From contig JAKMFK010000201.1 in the NCBI GenBank assembly GCA_022425465.1, positions 1-16,374 on the forward strand: a DNA stretch of 16,374 nt. The letters run 5' to 3'. Each line of letters opens with the position of its first letter. The stretch's first letter is position 1. Of the stretch, positions 1 through 8,207 are shown in pieces. The notes under the pieces were generated by a model that saw only the letters and a list, made by a program, of their open reading frames with translations, had not been told where the DNA came from and made no database searches. The translations under genes were made by a program, and so were the position numbers. Origin of the DNA: Bacteroidia bacterium (lineage in GTDB: Bacteria > Bacteroidota > Bacteroidia > NS11-12g > UBA9320).

Positions 1-924
1 TTGAATTTTTTCTGCAGAGCTAGACTGAAATTCGGCTAAATCAATTGGATTGTACTCTATTAAATTAACCTTACATTTAATTTGACGGGCAAAAGCAATG
101 AGTTCTTCTGCTTCCAAAGGGTCGTCATTAATATCATTAATAACGCAGTATTCTAAAGTAACTCTTGTGTTCGTTTTGTCATAAAAGTAATTTATTGCAT
201 CAATTAAATCTTCTAGTGAATTGCTATCATTAATTGGCATAATAGCACTTCTTTTTTCGTTATTAGCAGCATGAAGAGACAATGCTAAATTAAATCTAAC
301 TTCATCGTCACCTAGTTTTTTTATCATTTTAGCAATACCCGCTGTTGATAATGTGATTCGTTGTGGTGACATTCCTAGTCCGTCAGGAGAAGTGATTTTT
401 TCAATTCCACCTATAACATTTGCGTAGTTTAGTAAGGGCTCGCCCATTCCCATTAAGACAATGTTGCTTAATTTAATGTTGTATTCTCGTTCGGCTTCTT
501 TTCTCAACACAGCAACTTGATCATAAATTTCGTCAATTCTAAGGTTTCGTTCTCTTTTCATGAACCCAGTTGCACAGAAAGTACAACTTAGGCTACAACC
601 TACCTGAGAGGAGATACAAGCTGTAACACGATTAGATGTTGGTATCAATACACCTTCAATTAAAAATCCGTCATTCAGTTTAAACGCATATTTGATGGTT
701 CCATCTGAGCTTTTCTGAGAGTGGGATATGTTCAAAGTATAGAAGGTATATCTTTCATTGAGCTTTTGTCTGAACTCTTTGGAGAGGTTAGTCATTTCAT
801 CAAAAGAACGAGCACTTTTCTGCCACAACCATTCCCATAATTGATTGGCTCTGAATTTTTTAACGTTAAGCTCTTCACAAGCTTGAATTAATTCCGTTTT
901 AGAAAGTGATCGAATGTCTATCAC
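1..924 (-). CDS. rlmN: 23S rRNA (adenine-2503-C2)-methyltransferase RlmN, partial
   Basis: This is a radical SAM enzyme that methylates C2 of A2503 in 23S rRNA, and in known family members also A37 of some tRNAs. Reading from position 924 gives 308 codons; the family is usually about 345-390 residues, so roughly the last 40 are beyond the left edge, including the conserved C-terminal Cys that forms the methyl-protein intermediate. Seen here: an N-terminal segment with KFRANQLWEWLW and FDEMTNLSKE, the cluster motif CSLSCTFCATGF with Cys110, Cys114 and Cys117, the family signature MGMGEPLLNY, and NLIEYNPID near the cut end. The start is GTG at 922-924: an in-frame TAG lies two codons upstream and the next ATG would remove conserved residues. 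It begins 21 bases after the purM stop codon, so it is probably co-transcribed with purM. Assignment is secure; only the end is missing. Confidence 0.96.
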   Translation of the reverse strand, partial: MIDIRSLSKTELIQACEELNVKKFRANQLWEWLWQKSARSFDEMTNLSKEFRQKLNERYTFYTLNISHSQKSSDGTIKYAFKLNDGFLIEGVLIPTSNRVTACISSQVGCSLSCTFCATGFMKRERNLRIDEIYDQVAVLRKEAEREYNIKLSNIVLMGMGEPLLNYANVIGGIEKITSPDGLGMSPQRITLSTAGIAKMIKKLGDDEVRFNLALSLHAANNEKRSAIMPINDSNSLEDLIDAINYFYDKTNTRVTLEYCVINDINDDPLEAEELIAFARQIKCKVNLIEYNPIDLAEFQSSSAEKIQ

Positions 925-945
925 GAGCTAAAATTTGTGAATGGT

Positions 946-2100
946 TTAATAGGAGATATCATGGATAGTTAAAGATTTTTCATTGGCTTTTTCACATCTT
1001 CCAATGACTTTGGCTTCAACATTAAATTGGTTCGAAATTGTAATAAGTTCTTGGGCAATTTCTTCATCACAATAGATTTCAAGACGATGTCCCATATTGA
1101 ACACCTCAAACATTTCTTTCATGGATGTTTCCGTAGTTGATTGAATCATTTGAAATAGCGGAGGTACTGGCAACAACTCGTCTTTGATAATGTGCAGGGG
1201 CTTATCCAAAAACTTCATAACCTTGGTTTGGGCACCACCTGTACAGTGAATTATTCCATGAATCGCTTTTTTCAATTCATTGTTTTTGAATATTTGGTTC
1301 AGTATTGGAGCATAAGTTCGTGTAGGAGAAAGCAGTGCTTGTCCAATATTTACTTCGGTACCATTAAGATTATCTGTTAATGAAAAAATACCAGAATAGA
1401 TATACTCTTCATTTGTATTCACATCAAACGATTCAGGGTATTTTGAGTAATAATCATGTTTAAGTAGATCGTGCCTTCCTGAAGTAAGGCCATTAGATCC
1501 CATCCCTGCATTGTATGTTTTTTCATAGGTGGCTTGGCCATAAGATGAAAATCCAACGATTACATCAGACGGTTTAATATCTACTTCCATGATGGATGAT
1601 CGAAGAGACCTGCATGCAACAGTGCTATCAATAATGATCGTTTTAACTAAATCGCCAACATCTGCAGTTTCACCACCTGTAAATTTAATATCTGTGCCAA
1701 ATGAACGCATTGTTTCAATGCATTCTTCAAATCCATCGATAATTTCTTTAATCACCTCGCCAGGAATGAGGTGCTTGTTTCTACCAATCGTATTAGAAAG
1801 TAAGAACGGGCCAATTGCACCAGTACAAATAATGTCGTCAAGATTCATGACTAATGCGTCTTGAGCAATGCCTCTCCAAACACTGATATCTCCAGTTTCT
1901 TTCCAGTATAAATAAGCTAATGATGATTTAGTACCAGCTCCATCAGCATGCATAATATTACAAAAGGATTCATCATTGCCGATATAGTCCTCTACAATTT
2001 TACAGAAAGCGTTGGGGAATATACCCTTGTCAACGTTGGAGATAGCACGGTGTACATCCTCTTTTTGAGCGGAGACACCCCTCATTTCATATCTACTCAC
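946..2100 (-). CDS. purM: Phosphoribosylformylglycinamidine cyclo-ligase (AIR synthase)
   Basis: PurM closes the imidazole ring of FGAM, using ATP, to give AIR in cytosolic de novo purine synthesis. At 384 residues it is the longer form usual in Bacteroidota; the E. coli enzyme is about 345. The nucleotide-binding signatures HADGAGTKSSLAY (residues 51-63) and FTGGETADVGDLV (140-152) are intact, as are GMGSNGLTSGRHD (199-211) and the late NMGHRLEIY segment. The start is GTG at 2098-2100: the residues it adds (MSRYEMRGVSAQKEDVH) follow the conserved N-terminus of this subfamily, so the internal ATG at residue 6 is less likely. It lies 16 bases after the stop of the OmpA lipoprotein gene and 21 bases before rlmN. 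There is no clear promoter in the gap, so read-through from the lipoprotein gene is the simplest view, although the functions are unrelated. Confidence 0.96.
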   Translation of the reverse strand: MSRYEMRGVSAQKEDVHRAISNVDKGIFPNAFCKIVEDYIGNDESFCNIMHADGAGTKSSLAYLYWKETGDISVWRGIAQDALVMNLDDIICTGAIGPFLLSNTIGRNKHLIPGEVIKEIIDGFEECIETMRSFGTDIKFTGGETADVGDLVKTIIIDSTVACRSLRSSIMEVDIKPSDVIVGFSSYGQATYEKTYNAGMGSNGLTSGRHDLLKHDYYSKYPESFDVNTNEEYIYSGIFSLTDNLNGTEVNIGQALLSPTRTYAPILNQIFKNNELKKAIHGIIHCTGGAQTKVMKFLDKPLHIIKDELLPVPPLFQMIQSTTETSMKEMFEVFNMGHRLEIYCDEEIAQELITISNQFNVEAKVIGRCEKANEKSLTIHDISY

Positions 2101-2116
2101 CAGATTCTAAATTAAT

Positions 2117-4717
2117 TTATTCTTCTGTGTCTTTTAGCAACCAAAGTTTGTTGTCTTTGATTTCAAAATCAACATATTCTCTGTCAAACAAGTTATATCC
2201 TAAGACTGGTTTTTTGGTGTTTGTCATTTTGCACTTGACTTTGGTGTATACCTTGTCATTAATTTTAAGTTCTTTGAGTGTGAATGATGTGCCATATATT
2301 TTGGTTCCATCAGACAACTTGATTTTTGTACCGGAGTCTCTAAAATCTTCAGGACTTAGTTGACCAGCTTTGATAAGCTGTTCAACTAAGATTTGCGACA
2401 TGAGTGTTCTTCTATCTTCTCCAGTGTATTGGAACTTAATTTTCTTTCTTCCAACATACCCATAAACACTGTATTCTCCTTCTGTTTTAGTAGGGGTTAA
2501 TGGCAAGAAATCGTACTTAGCCAAGAATTCTTCCTCGGCTTGTCTTACAAGGGTTAAGCTATCTTCAATTGCTTTAGCACGCATAAAGCTATCAATATCT
2601 CCTCTTGTTTTTTCAAGAAATTCCCTTTGCTTTTCGAGGAGATAAGGGCTGTAAATAGATCCCTTTCCATTAAGTGCTTCATCATTTCTTTGAGAGTAAT
2701 CTACTCCTATAGACTGAATATCAAAGTTACAGTTTACTACTTTCACAGTAGTTCTTCTATTCTTTTGATGTTCTTCCTCTGTACAATTACTCGTAACAGG
2801 TCCTTCACATGGACAGTCAGTTACTAGTTGTGATTCACCGTATCCTCTTGCATCAAGTCTGAATGGGTTGATACCACCTTTTTCAATAAGGTATGATATC
2901 GCTGAGTCTGCTCTTCTTTGCGATAAATCTCGGTTATATTCAAAGGATGCTCTACAATCCGTGTGTGAACCTAATTCAACTGCCATTTTAGGGTATTTTT
3001 TCAATGTTTTGATTAAATCATCTAATATGGGTTTTGCATCAGCTCTTATAAATGCTTTTGCTAAATCATAGTATATAGGTAGAACGAAAACATCATTACA
3101 TGTATTTTTCAAACAAAAATCCTTAACATATTGGCAATCAAGTGAGCTTTCTACTCCAACAGTACTGACGTATTGCGGTTTAGCATCGTAATAGTATGCT
3201 TGTCTTTTAGAAACAGCTATGGTATATTCTTTATTGATACCAATTTTAGTATCATAATAACCACGCTCATCGGTTCTTAATCGTATGATTGATGAGTCAA
3301 CATTATTGCTAATTTCGACCAAAGCATTTCCGATAGCTGTTCCACTATCACAATCCGTAACTTGACCTTTAAGTGTACATATAATAGGCTCCATTGTGAA
3401 CTCAAAAATGTCATCTTGGCTTTTAGTACGGTTTGAGGTGAAGAAGCCAGCTTCTTTTGTTTCATTAAGAATGATACCAAAATCGTCTCCAGAGGAGTTT
3501 ACAGGGCTTTTCATGTTTGTAGGAACTGCCCAATCTGTTGGACCTTCATCTGTTTTTACTGTGTAGAAAATGTCTAGTCCTCCAAGCCCAGGATGTCCTT
3601 CAGATGCAAAATAAAGCGATCCATCTTGGTGAGCGTATGGGAACATTTCATTGTATTCAGTATTTACATTAGGTCCAAGGTTTATGGGTTCACTCCATGT
3701 TCTTCCTCGTCTTACAAATGTGACCATCCAAATATCTTTGGTTTTTTCTAAACCTACTGTATCTCCATATCCACCTGGTCGATCTGAAGCGAAATACATC
3801 ACTTTATCTTTTTTGGCTAGAACGGGATGTCCATAATTCCATTTGTTGTTTTCTTCTCCAGAACAAAAACTCAAGGGTTCAGGATTCATCTGCCATCCTT
3901 TTCCTGATTTTCGTGCTTCATATATTTTACATTTAGGCTCTTTACCAGATACCCCGTTACATTGTGTAAAATACATTTTTGACATTCGACTATTGAAGGT
4001 AACTGTCCCATCATTGAATTTAGTGTTAAGACCTTCAACTAGTTCTGCCTCGCTCCATTTTTCAGACTTACCACGACTTTTCCCTTTTTTAACTTGCCAA
4101 ACATCGGAATGTGATCTTAAGGTCCTATTGTATGGACTTTTAGAGACTCCACCTTCCCTGTCGGAGGTGAACATGATTGACTTCTTTTTTCGATCTGCCC
4201 AAACTGGAGAGAAATCGTCTGAAGCACGGTCATTTGCAGGCTTGAAAGGGGTAATGGTATATCTTGTTTTTTCTTCTTTCCATTTGAGAGCGGCTTCACA
4301 TCCCTTAATCATCGCCTCAACTCGCTCGTCAGAAGGCATTTCTTTTTGATATGCTTTGAAGCTCTCTATGGCATTTTCGTACTCATTGAGTTGCTTGTAC
4401 ATTTGAGCTACCCTGTATGTTACAGCAGGATCTTTAGCACCATACTTTTTCGCTTTCACATACAGTTTGAGTGCTTTTTTTGGTTGATGATTGTATCGGT
4501 AACTTTCCGCACCACGGTATGCTGCAGTTTGACGAACATCTTTGGTTAACTTGGTGTTACTTGCTAGTTGATCGTACATATCAGCTGAGATAGCATAGTT
4601 TTTAAGTTGCATTGCTTCATCAGCTTTTTTCATAGTTACTGTTTTGCAACTGGCAAGAAAGAAGATTAATCCAAGAGGGAATATAATCTTAATGGAATTC
4701 AATAATGGGTTATTCAT
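2117..4717 (-). CDS. PorE-like OmpA-family lipoprotein (TPR, beta-propeller, CRD, OmpA) with a retropepsin-like C-terminal domain
   Basis: This is an 866-residue envelope lipoprotein. The signal peptide ends in a lipobox LASC with Cys24 as lipid site; no acidic surface-export signal follows, so a periplasmic face is likely. Next come TPR-like helices (about 33-148), a WD40/PD40-type propeller (about 152-440, with repeats such as FTSDREGG, YFASDRPGG and YFASEGHPG), a carboxypeptidase-regulatory-like beta sandwich (about 446-520), and an OmpA peptidoglycan-binding domain (about 540-662; HTDCR, YNRDLSQRRA, GYGES, NRRT). This order matches PorE, which ties the type IX secretion machine to peptidoglycan; other Bacteroidota proteins share it, and no PorP/SprF partner gene adjoins here. 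PorE ends near the OmpA domain, whereas this protein adds a charged helix (about 685-735) and a degenerate aspartic-protease-like domain (about 746-862). Fold and location are secure; a secretion role is inferred. Confidence 0.85.
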   Translation of the reverse strand: MNNPLLNSIKIIFPLGLIFFLASCKTVTMKKADEAMQLKNYAISADMYDQLASNTKLTKDVRQTAAYRGAESYRYNHQPKKALKLYVKAKKYGAKDPAVTYRVAQMYKQLNEYENAIESFKAYQKEMPSDERVEAMIKGCEAALKWKEEKTRYTITPFKPANDRASDDFSPVWADRKKKSIMFTSDREGGVSKSPYNRTLRSHSDVWQVKKGKSRGKSEKWSEAELVEGLNTKFNDGTVTFNSRMSKMYFTQCNGVSGKEPKCKIYEARKSGKGWQMNPEPLSFCSGEENNKWNYGHPVLAKKDKVMYFASDRPGGYGDTVGLEKTKDIWMVTFVRRGRTWSEPINLGPNVNTEYNEMFPYAHQDGSLYFASEGHPGLGGLDIFYTVKTDEGPTDWAVPTNMKSPVNSSGDDFGIILNETKEAGFFTSNRTKSQDDIFEFTMEPIICTLKGQVTDCDSGTAIGNALVEISNNVDSSIIRLRTDERGYYDTKIGINKEYTIAVSKRQAYYYDAKPQYVSTVGVESSLDCQYVKDFCLKNTCNDVFVLPIYYDLAKAFIRADAKPILDDLIKTLKKYPKMAVELGSHTDCRASFEYNRDLSQRRADSAISYLIEKGGINPFRLDARGYGESQLVTDCPCEGPVTSNCTEEEHQKNRRTTVKVVNCNFDIQSIGVDYSQRNDEALNGKGSIYSPYLLEKQREFLEKTRGDIDSFMRAKAIEDSLTLVRQAEEEFLAKYDFLPLTPTKTEGEYSVYGYVGRKKIKFQYTGEDRRTLMSQILVEQLIKAGQLSPEDFRDSGTKIKLSDGTKIYGTSFTLKELKINDKVYTKVKCKMTNTKKPVLGYNLFDREYVDFEIKDNKLWLLKDTEE
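2120..2488 (-). other. Retropepsin-like domain lacking the catalytic Asp (C-terminus of the OmpA lipoprotein)
   Basis: Residues about 744-866 of the OmpA lipoprotein follow the plan of single-domain retropepsin-type aspartic proteases. A YSVYGYVGRKKIKFQ strand pair leads to YTGEDRRTLMS, where active families have hydrophobic-DTGAS-hydrophobic-S. Then come a VEQLIKAGQLSPEDF helix, a KLSDGTKIYG flap-like strand pair, the FTLKELKINDKVYTKVKC strands, and PVLGYNLF, matching the hydrophobic-hydrophobic-Gly psi motif. The closing FEIKDNKLWLL strand is also typical. The codon at 2426-2428 is TAC (Tyr764) in place of the catalytic Asp, so proteolysis is not expected. This is a motif-level comparison from memory without any alignment program. 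Confidence 0.6.
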
Positions 4718-4733
4718 ATTGTGATAAGAACGT

Positions 4734-4764
4734 CAAAAATCAAAAAATCTACGCCCAAAAACAA
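4734..4764 (-). promoter_or_regulatory. Possible promoter of the OmpA lipoprotein gene
   Basis: On the minus strand, GATTTTTG at 4734-4741 matches seven of eight positions of the Bacteroidota -7 box TAnnTTTG. A TTTG, read at 4762-4765, stands exactly 20 bases upstream, as expected for the -33 element. The predicted transcript would start about 12 bases before the ATG at 4717. The rest of the 125-base gap (4718-4842) is AT-rich and holds nothing else I can support. The match is imperfect, so this is tentative. Confidence 0.35.
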
Positions 4765-4842
4765 ATAAAAACATAGATATAATTCTAATTCACATTCTCC
4801 TAGGTTTGTAAGAGGGTATAAATTAGACTTGGTTTAATTAAA

Positions 4843-7005
4843 TTATCTCAAGAAAAGCAACTCCCTATACTTTGGTAGTTGCCAGATTTTATCATCTACC
4901 AATTGCTCAAGTTTGTCCATATGATAGCGTATATCATCAAAGGATTCTTTGACATCAAAATGGTAAGATATGGCTTGTTTTTCACTGTCTTCCATGATGT
5001 TTGCTTTTTTCCTTGCTTCCACCATTTTATCTGTTTTAATTTTAACCATATCAATGTGGTTGGCAATAGTTTCAACGAGTTCTTTCTGAGCTTTACCAAC
5101 TTTAATTCCAGCTTCTTTTAATGTTCGGATATTAGTGGCAACTATAGTAAGATATTCTATTGCTGGAGGCAAGACATAAGAGTAGGCTATTTCGCCAAGA
5201 ACTCTACCTTCAATTTGGATTTTTTTCATGTAATCTTCCAGCATTATTTCATATCTCGCATGAAGTTCTTCCTTCGTGAAAATACCATTTTTCACAAAGG
5301 TATCCATGGCTTGTTGACTAACGTAAGCTTTTAGAGATTCGGGTGTATTTTTGATATTGCTAAGGCCTCTTTTTTTAGCTTCTTTAGCCCATTCATCACT
5401 GTAGTTATTTCCTTCAAAAAGGATATTTTGTGCATTTGTTAAAACTTTTTTTAGTTCTAGCACAATTGCCTTTTTTAGATCTTTACCACTTGCTACGGCT
5501 GCATCTACATCAGCTTTAAACTGGATCAGTTGACTAGCAACAGCTGTATTAAGTGCTGTCATTGGTTGTGCTGAATTTGTAGAAGATCCAACAGCTCTCA
5601 ATTCAAATTTATTTCCTGTGAAAGCAAATGGAGACGTTCTATTTCTATCGGTATTGTCTCTAAATATTTCGGGGATTTTATCAATATTAATTGATTTCTT
5701 TTCACCCTTATTATTAGCTGTAGAATCCTCAAGAAAAGCATTTAATACTTGAGTAAGCTTTGAACCAATAAAAGCAGAAATAATTGCTGGCGGGGCCTCA
5801 TTTGCTCCTAGTCTATGGTCGTTAGACGCTGATGCGATACTGGCTCTAATGATGTCTGAATTATCATGCACAGCTTTAATTGTATTTATGAAGATAGTCA
5901 AGAAAAGCAAATTGGAATTTGGATCAGAACCTGGAGAGAGAAGGTTTACTCCTGTGTTGGTGATTAATGACCAATTGTTGTGTTTCCCAGATCCATTGAT
6001 TCCTGCAAATGGTTTTTCATGAAGTAAGACTCTAAAGTGGTGTCGTTTTGCAACTTCATCCATTAAATCCATAAGTAATTGATTGTGGTCTACTGCAAGA
6101 TTCACATCTTCAAACATGGGTGCACACTCATATTGTCCTGGAGCTACTTCATTGTGTCTTGTTTTTAATGGGATACCAATTTTTGCGGCTTCTACCTCTA
6201 AATCATACATGTAATTAAAAACTCTATCTGGAATAGAACCAAAGTAATGATCATCCATTTGTTGTCCTTTTGCTGGAGCATGACCTACAAGAGTACGACC
6301 ACACATAACTAAATCTGGTCTAGCCTGGTACATGGCCTCATCCACTAAAAAATATTCTTGCTCAATACCAAGAGAAGCAGTGCAAGATGAAACTTTTTTA
6401 AGAAAATATTTACATATATCAGTTGCGGCTTTATCAACCAGATTAAGGGACTTTAATAATGGAGCCTTGTAATCTAATGCTTCACCATTGTATGATACAA
6501 AAACAGTTGGGATGCAGAGAGTTTTTCCTGCAGTATTTTCATAGATAAATGCTGGCGAGGAAGGATCCCAAGCAGTATACCCTCTTGCTTCAAACGTATT
6601 TCTTAATCCTCCGCTTGGTAAGCTTGATGCATCTGGTTCTTGTTGAACTAAGGCACCTGCAGTAAATTTTTCAACGGCTTTGCCATTTTCTGGTTCAAAA
6701 AAAGAATCGTGTTTTTCGGCAGTTGAGCCTGTTAGAGGCTGAAACCAGTGTGTATAGTGTGTTGCACCTTTACTTAACGCCCATCGCTTCATTCCTGAAG
6801 CTACGTGTTCTGCCATTTTTCTATTAATGGTTTTACCGCTTTTAATGGAGTTACTCACCGAATCATATGCTTCTTTGCTTAGAAAGTCTCGCATTGCAGA
6901 ATCGTCAAATACATTACTATTGAAAAGATCTGTAAATGAAATTGACTTATTTTCAGTGACATAGTTTTTTCTTGTAGAAAGTGTTTTTAGTGACTCAAAC
7001 CTCAT
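4843..7005 (-). CDS. glnN: Glutamine synthetase type III
   Basis: This enzyme joins ammonia to glutamate with ATP to give glutamine, the main entry of nitrogen into metabolism. It is the large type III form (GSIII) typical of Bacteroidota and some cyanobacteria: 720 residues, against about 450-470 for types I and II and about 730 for the Bacteroides enzyme. Visible signatures are the N-terminal HYTHWFQPLTGSTAEKHD (residues 83-100), GIEQEYFLVDE with metal-binding glutamates (213-223), HNEVAPGQYE (284-293), GKHNNWSL (340-347), ASNDHRLGANEAPPAI (393-408) and NRTSPFAFTGNKFELRAVGS (455-474). Nothing is missing. GSIII enzymes form double-hexamer assemblies in the cytosol. The gene stands alone between prfA and the OmpA lipoprotein, with its own upstream -7 box; no glnB, amtB or gltBD gene is nearby. 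The symbol glnN follows common use for this type. Confidence 0.97.
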   Translation of the reverse strand: MRFESLKTLSTRKNYVTENKSISFTDLFNSNVFDDSAMRDFLSKEAYDSVSNSIKSGKTINRKMAEHVASGMKRWALSKGATHYTHWFQPLTGSTAEKHDSFFEPENGKAVEKFTAGALVQQEPDASSLPSGGLRNTFEARGYTAWDPSSPAFIYENTAGKTLCIPTVFVSYNGEALDYKAPLLKSLNLVDKAATDICKYFLKKVSSCTASLGIEQEYFLVDEAMYQARPDLVMCGRTLVGHAPAKGQQMDDHYFGSIPDRVFNYMYDLEVEAAKIGIPLKTRHNEVAPGQYECAPMFEDVNLAVDHNQLLMDLMDEVAKRHHFRVLLHEKPFAGINGSGKHNNWSLITNTGVNLLSPGSDPNSNLLFLTIFINTIKAVHDNSDIIRASIASASNDHRLGANEAPPAIISAFIGSKLTQVLNAFLEDSTANNKGEKKSINIDKIPEIFRDNTDRNRTSPFAFTGNKFELRAVGSSTNSAQPMTALNTAVASQLIQFKADVDAAVASGKDLKKAIVLELKKVLTNAQNILFEGNNYSDEWAKEAKKRGLSNIKNTPESLKAYVSQQAMDTFVKNGIFTKEELHARYEIMLEDYMKKIQIEGRVLGEIAYSYVLPPAIEYLTIVATNIRTLKEAGIKVGKAQKELVETIANHIDMVKIKTDKMVEARKKANIMEDSEKQAISYHFDVKESFDDIRYHMDKLEQLVDDKIWQLPKYRELLFLR

Positions 7006-7024
7006 TTTTATTTATTTTATGATG

Positions 7025-7032
7025 CAAAAGTA
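7025..7032 (-). promoter_or_regulatory. -7 box of the glnN promoter
   Basis: The minus strand reads TACTTTTG, a perfect match to the Bacteroidota -7 consensus TAnnTTTG, ending 19 bases before the ATG at 7005. The predicted leader is about 16 bases, A-rich and without a Shine-Dalgarno sequence, as is normal in this phylum. A clear TTG at -33 is absent; the closest are a CTG 17 bases upstream and a run of T at about 20 bases. Confidence 0.55.
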
Positions 7033-7095
7033 TTTTTTTGCCACAAAAACAGAAAAAAGAAGATCTTTTTGTTAATAAATTTATAAAAACTTAAA

Positions 7096-8160
7096 CTAAC
7101 CTGCTTTTAGCTTCTCTGCATTTTCTGCCAATTTCAATGATTCAATGATCTCTCCAATATCTCCATTCATTATACCATTGAGGTTGTAGAGGGTAAGATT
7201 TATCCGATGATCTGTTACCCTACCTTGAGGATAGTTGTAGGTACGAATTTTTGCACTTCGATCACCTGTTGAAACCATTGTTTTTCTTTGAGCGGCTATA
7301 TCACCATTTCGTTTAACAAGTTCTAAATCATAGAGCTTTGCTCGAAGCATGTCCATGGCAATTTCTCGATTGGCAAGTTGAGACCTAGCTTGAGAGCAGA
7401 CTACTACAATACCTGATGGTTTGTGTGTTAATTGAACTTTGGTTTCAACTTTATTTACATTTTGACCACCTGCACCACCAGAACGAGATGTTTGAAGCGA
7501 TATGTCTGCAGGATTAATCTTTAAGTCAATTTCTTCAACTTCAGGTAAGACAGCTATAGTGGCAGCAGAAGTATGAACCCTACCTTGTGTTTCTGTTTCA
7601 GGGACACGTTGTACGCGATGAACACCAGCCTCAAATTTTAGTGTTCCGAAAATTTCATTTCCTTCCACCTTTAAAATAATTTCTTTATACCCTCCGGATG
7701 TTCCTTCAGTAGCTTCGATAGTTTCATATTTCCAGCCTTGTGTATCAAAAAATCGAGTATACATTCGAAATAAATCTCCAGCAAAAATGCTAGCTTCATC
7801 TCCACCTGTACCTGCTCGGATTTCTACCATTGCGTTTTTATCATCTTCAGGATCTTTAGGCACCAATAGCATTTTTATCTCCTCCTCTAGTGGTCCTTGC
7901 TTGGCTGTTAATTCTTCAAGTTCATCCCGAGCCATTTCTTTCATTTCTGGGTCATCGCTATCTTCAATGATTTCTCGAGCTTCTGACAGATTCCCAATTA
8001 AATTTTTGTATTCAAAGTAACGCTCAACAATGAGTTTAAGATCACTATACTCCTTATTTAGTTTGGTAAATTGCTTTATATCTGATACTACTTCTGGACT
8101 ACTGAGTAGTAACTCCACCTCTTTAAATCTTGCATGTATCCCTTCTAATGTTTCAAGCAT
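7096..8160 (-). CDS. prfA: Peptide chain release factor 1
   Basis: RF1 recognises UAA and UAG stop codons in the ribosomal A site and triggers release of the finished protein. The 354-residue length fits the family. The stop-codon recognition tripeptide PxT is present as PET (residues 187-189, within [13 protein letters not shown]), and the peptidyl-transferase motif GGQ lies in [17 protein letters not shown] (GGQ at 231-233). PxT, rather than the SPF of RF2, identifies it as RF1. I start it at the ATG at 8158-8160. The open frame extends three codons further to a TTG at 8167-8169, but that TTG lies inside the promoter's -7 box, and the protein from the ATG ([12 protein letters not shown]) matches the usual N-terminus. 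The transcript may be nearly leaderless. No prmC gene, which methylates the GGQ glutamine, is adjacent. Confidence 0.97.
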   Translation of the reverse strand: MLETLEGIHARFKEVELLLSSPEVVSDIKQFTKLNKEYSDLKLIVERYFEYKNLIGNLSEAREIIEDSDDPEMKEMARDELEELTAKQGPLEEEIKMLLVPKDPEDDKNAMVEIRAGTGGDEASIFAGDLFRMYTRFFDTQGWKYETIEATEGTSGGYKEIILKVEGNEIFGTLKFEAGVHRVQRVPETETQGRVHTSAATIAVLPEVEEIDLKINPADISLQTSRSGGAGGQNVNKVETKVQLTHKPSGIVVVCSQARSQLANREIAMDMLRAKLYDLELVKRNGDIAAQRKTMVSTGDRSAKIRTYNYPQGRVTDHRINLTLYNLNGIMNGDIGEIIESLKLAENAEKLKAG

Positions 8161-8166
8161 GAATGG

Positions 8167-8197
8167 CAAATGTATTTATTATGAATGGGCTAATCAA
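8167..8197 (-). promoter_or_regulatory. prfA promoter (-33 TTG, 20-base spacer, -7 TACATTTG)
   Basis: The minus strand carries TTG (8195-8197), exactly 20 bases, then TACATTTG (8167-8174). Both elements and the spacing fit the Bacteroidota housekeeping promoter. The -7 box ends only six bases before the ATG at 8160, so transcription should begin within a few bases of the start codon. The promoter fills the short gap after the stop codon of the propeller gene, which indicates that prfA is transcribed independently of the polA-lpxH group. Confidence 0.65.
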
Positions 8198-8207
8198 CTG
8201 AAACTAG

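Noticed and set aside
2120..2488. An active aspartic protease at the end of the OmpA lipoprotein
   Set aside because: The required Asp of D[TS]G is Tyr, and no other D[TS]G occurs at a suitable place; a non-catalytic fold is the better reading.
3843..4349. A 168-codon open frame on the plus strand inside the OmpA lipoprotein gene
   Set aside because: It lies wholly opposite a clearly conserved reading frame, its protein has no recognisable motif, and there is no promoter box before it.
4784..4827. Inverted repeat TCTAATT/AATTAGA in the gap after glnN
   Set aside because: Seven A/T-rich pairs around a 30-base loop, without a T-run at a useful place; likely to arise by chance in such DNA.
7054..7070. 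Hairpin AAAAAGA-3 bases-TCTTTTT downstream of prfA, as an intrinsic terminator
   Set aside because: The stem has only one G-C pair, so it would be very unstable; it may simply reflect AT-rich spacer.
8161..8169. A TTG start for prfA three codons upstream
   Set aside because: It lies in the -7 box of a strong promoter, and the ATG at 8160 gives the normal RF1 N-terminus.
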